DNA of 64,000 nucleotides from Acholeplasmataceae bacterium (GTDB taxonomy: Bacteria > Bacillota_I > Bacilli_A > Acholeplasmatales > Acholeplasmataceae): the NCBI GenBank assembly GCA_030603805.1, contig JAUVXD010000009.1:1-64000 (forward strand). Reading direction: 5' to 3'. Below are positions 63,988 through 64,000 of this stretch, piece by piece (position 1 is the stretch's first letter; each line of letters starts with the position of its first letter). The notes beneath the pieces were generated by a model. It did no database searches and had not been told where the DNA came from. It saw only the letters and a program-made list of their open reading frames with translations. The position numbers and the translations under genes are program-made.

Positions 63988-64000
63988 TTGTCGACCACCC
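63984..64000 (-). CDS. 3' end of the upstream gene, probably the alpha subunit
   Basis: The last 17 bases read V-V-D-K-stop on the minus strand and overlap the beta start by four bases (ATGA). Operon logic suggests the oxidoreductase alpha subunit, but only four codons are inside the window. Confidence 0.4.

Noticed and set aside
1-64000. CRISPR arrays, prophage genes, rRNA genes or a replication origin
   Set aside because: I saw no regularly spaced repeats, phage structural genes, rRNA sequence or DnaA-box clusters.

Overview
The window is low-GC Firmicutes/Mollicutes-type DNA. TGA is used as a normal stop codon (for example at the ends of the ECF sigma factor, the radical-SAM gene at 16466 and the cyclomaltodextrinase), which excludes the Mycoplasma/Spiroplasma code. 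The envelope proteins are lipoproteins or secreted proteins and none shows an LPXTG cell-wall sorting signal. PolC, a pheST T-box, MnmL/MnmM and gene order of Bacillus type fit this. My best inference is a wall-less member of the Acholeplasmatales (Acholeplasma or a close relative). The species is not certain.

Region 1 (1-23.5 kb) is mostly housekeeping. A frameshifted IS3-family transposase lies at the left edge, then tRNA-Leu(GAG), fakA and, divergently, rpmB. Next come an operon rlmN-rsgA-rpe-thiN, T-box-regulated pheS-pheT, a Bax-inhibitor-like membrane protein, a DUF1189 protein overlapping polC, and the tRNA-modification pair mnmL-mnmM. These are followed by an ECF sigma / transmembrane anti-sigma / RsgI-domain lipoprotein operon, leuS and acpP.

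Region 2 (23.5-51.8 kb) is a complete alpha-glucan (starch/maltodextrin) utilisation locus. Outside the cell there are a non-catalytic protein with several starch-binding-type modules, a CBM41 pullulanase, an alpha-amylase lipoprotein and a small lipoprotein. A MalEFG-type importer with unusual permeases brings oligosaccharides in. Inside are glycogen/maltodextrin phosphorylase, a GH13 amylase, pullulanase, branching enzyme, 4-alpha-glucanotransferase, alpha-glucosidase, cyclomaltodextrinase and a GH5 exo-glucanase. A LacI-family regulator sits in the middle. At least six near-identical LacI/CcpA-type 14-bp operators (general form TGWNANCGNTNWCA, several with one or two mismatches) lie at the promoters of this locus, and one more lies at the distant pectate-lyase gene. 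They define a likely regulon.

Region 3 (51.8-64 kb) holds a surface 5'-nucleotidase, a split chromate-transporter pair, a glycerophosphodiesterase and an MFS sugar transporter. It also holds a 1633-residue lipoprotein that joins InlB-type repeats to a polysaccharide lyase family 1 (pectate lyase) domain. The right end has gamma and beta subunits of a 2-oxoacid:ferredoxin oxidoreductase.

The most interesting points are: the MalG homologue with an internally duplicated N-terminus; the MalF homologue with a very large extracytoplasmic domain; the split RsgI-type signalling operon; the multidomain pectate lyase in a probable wall-less organism; and the shared operator set. No CRISPR array, prophage or replication origin was seen.
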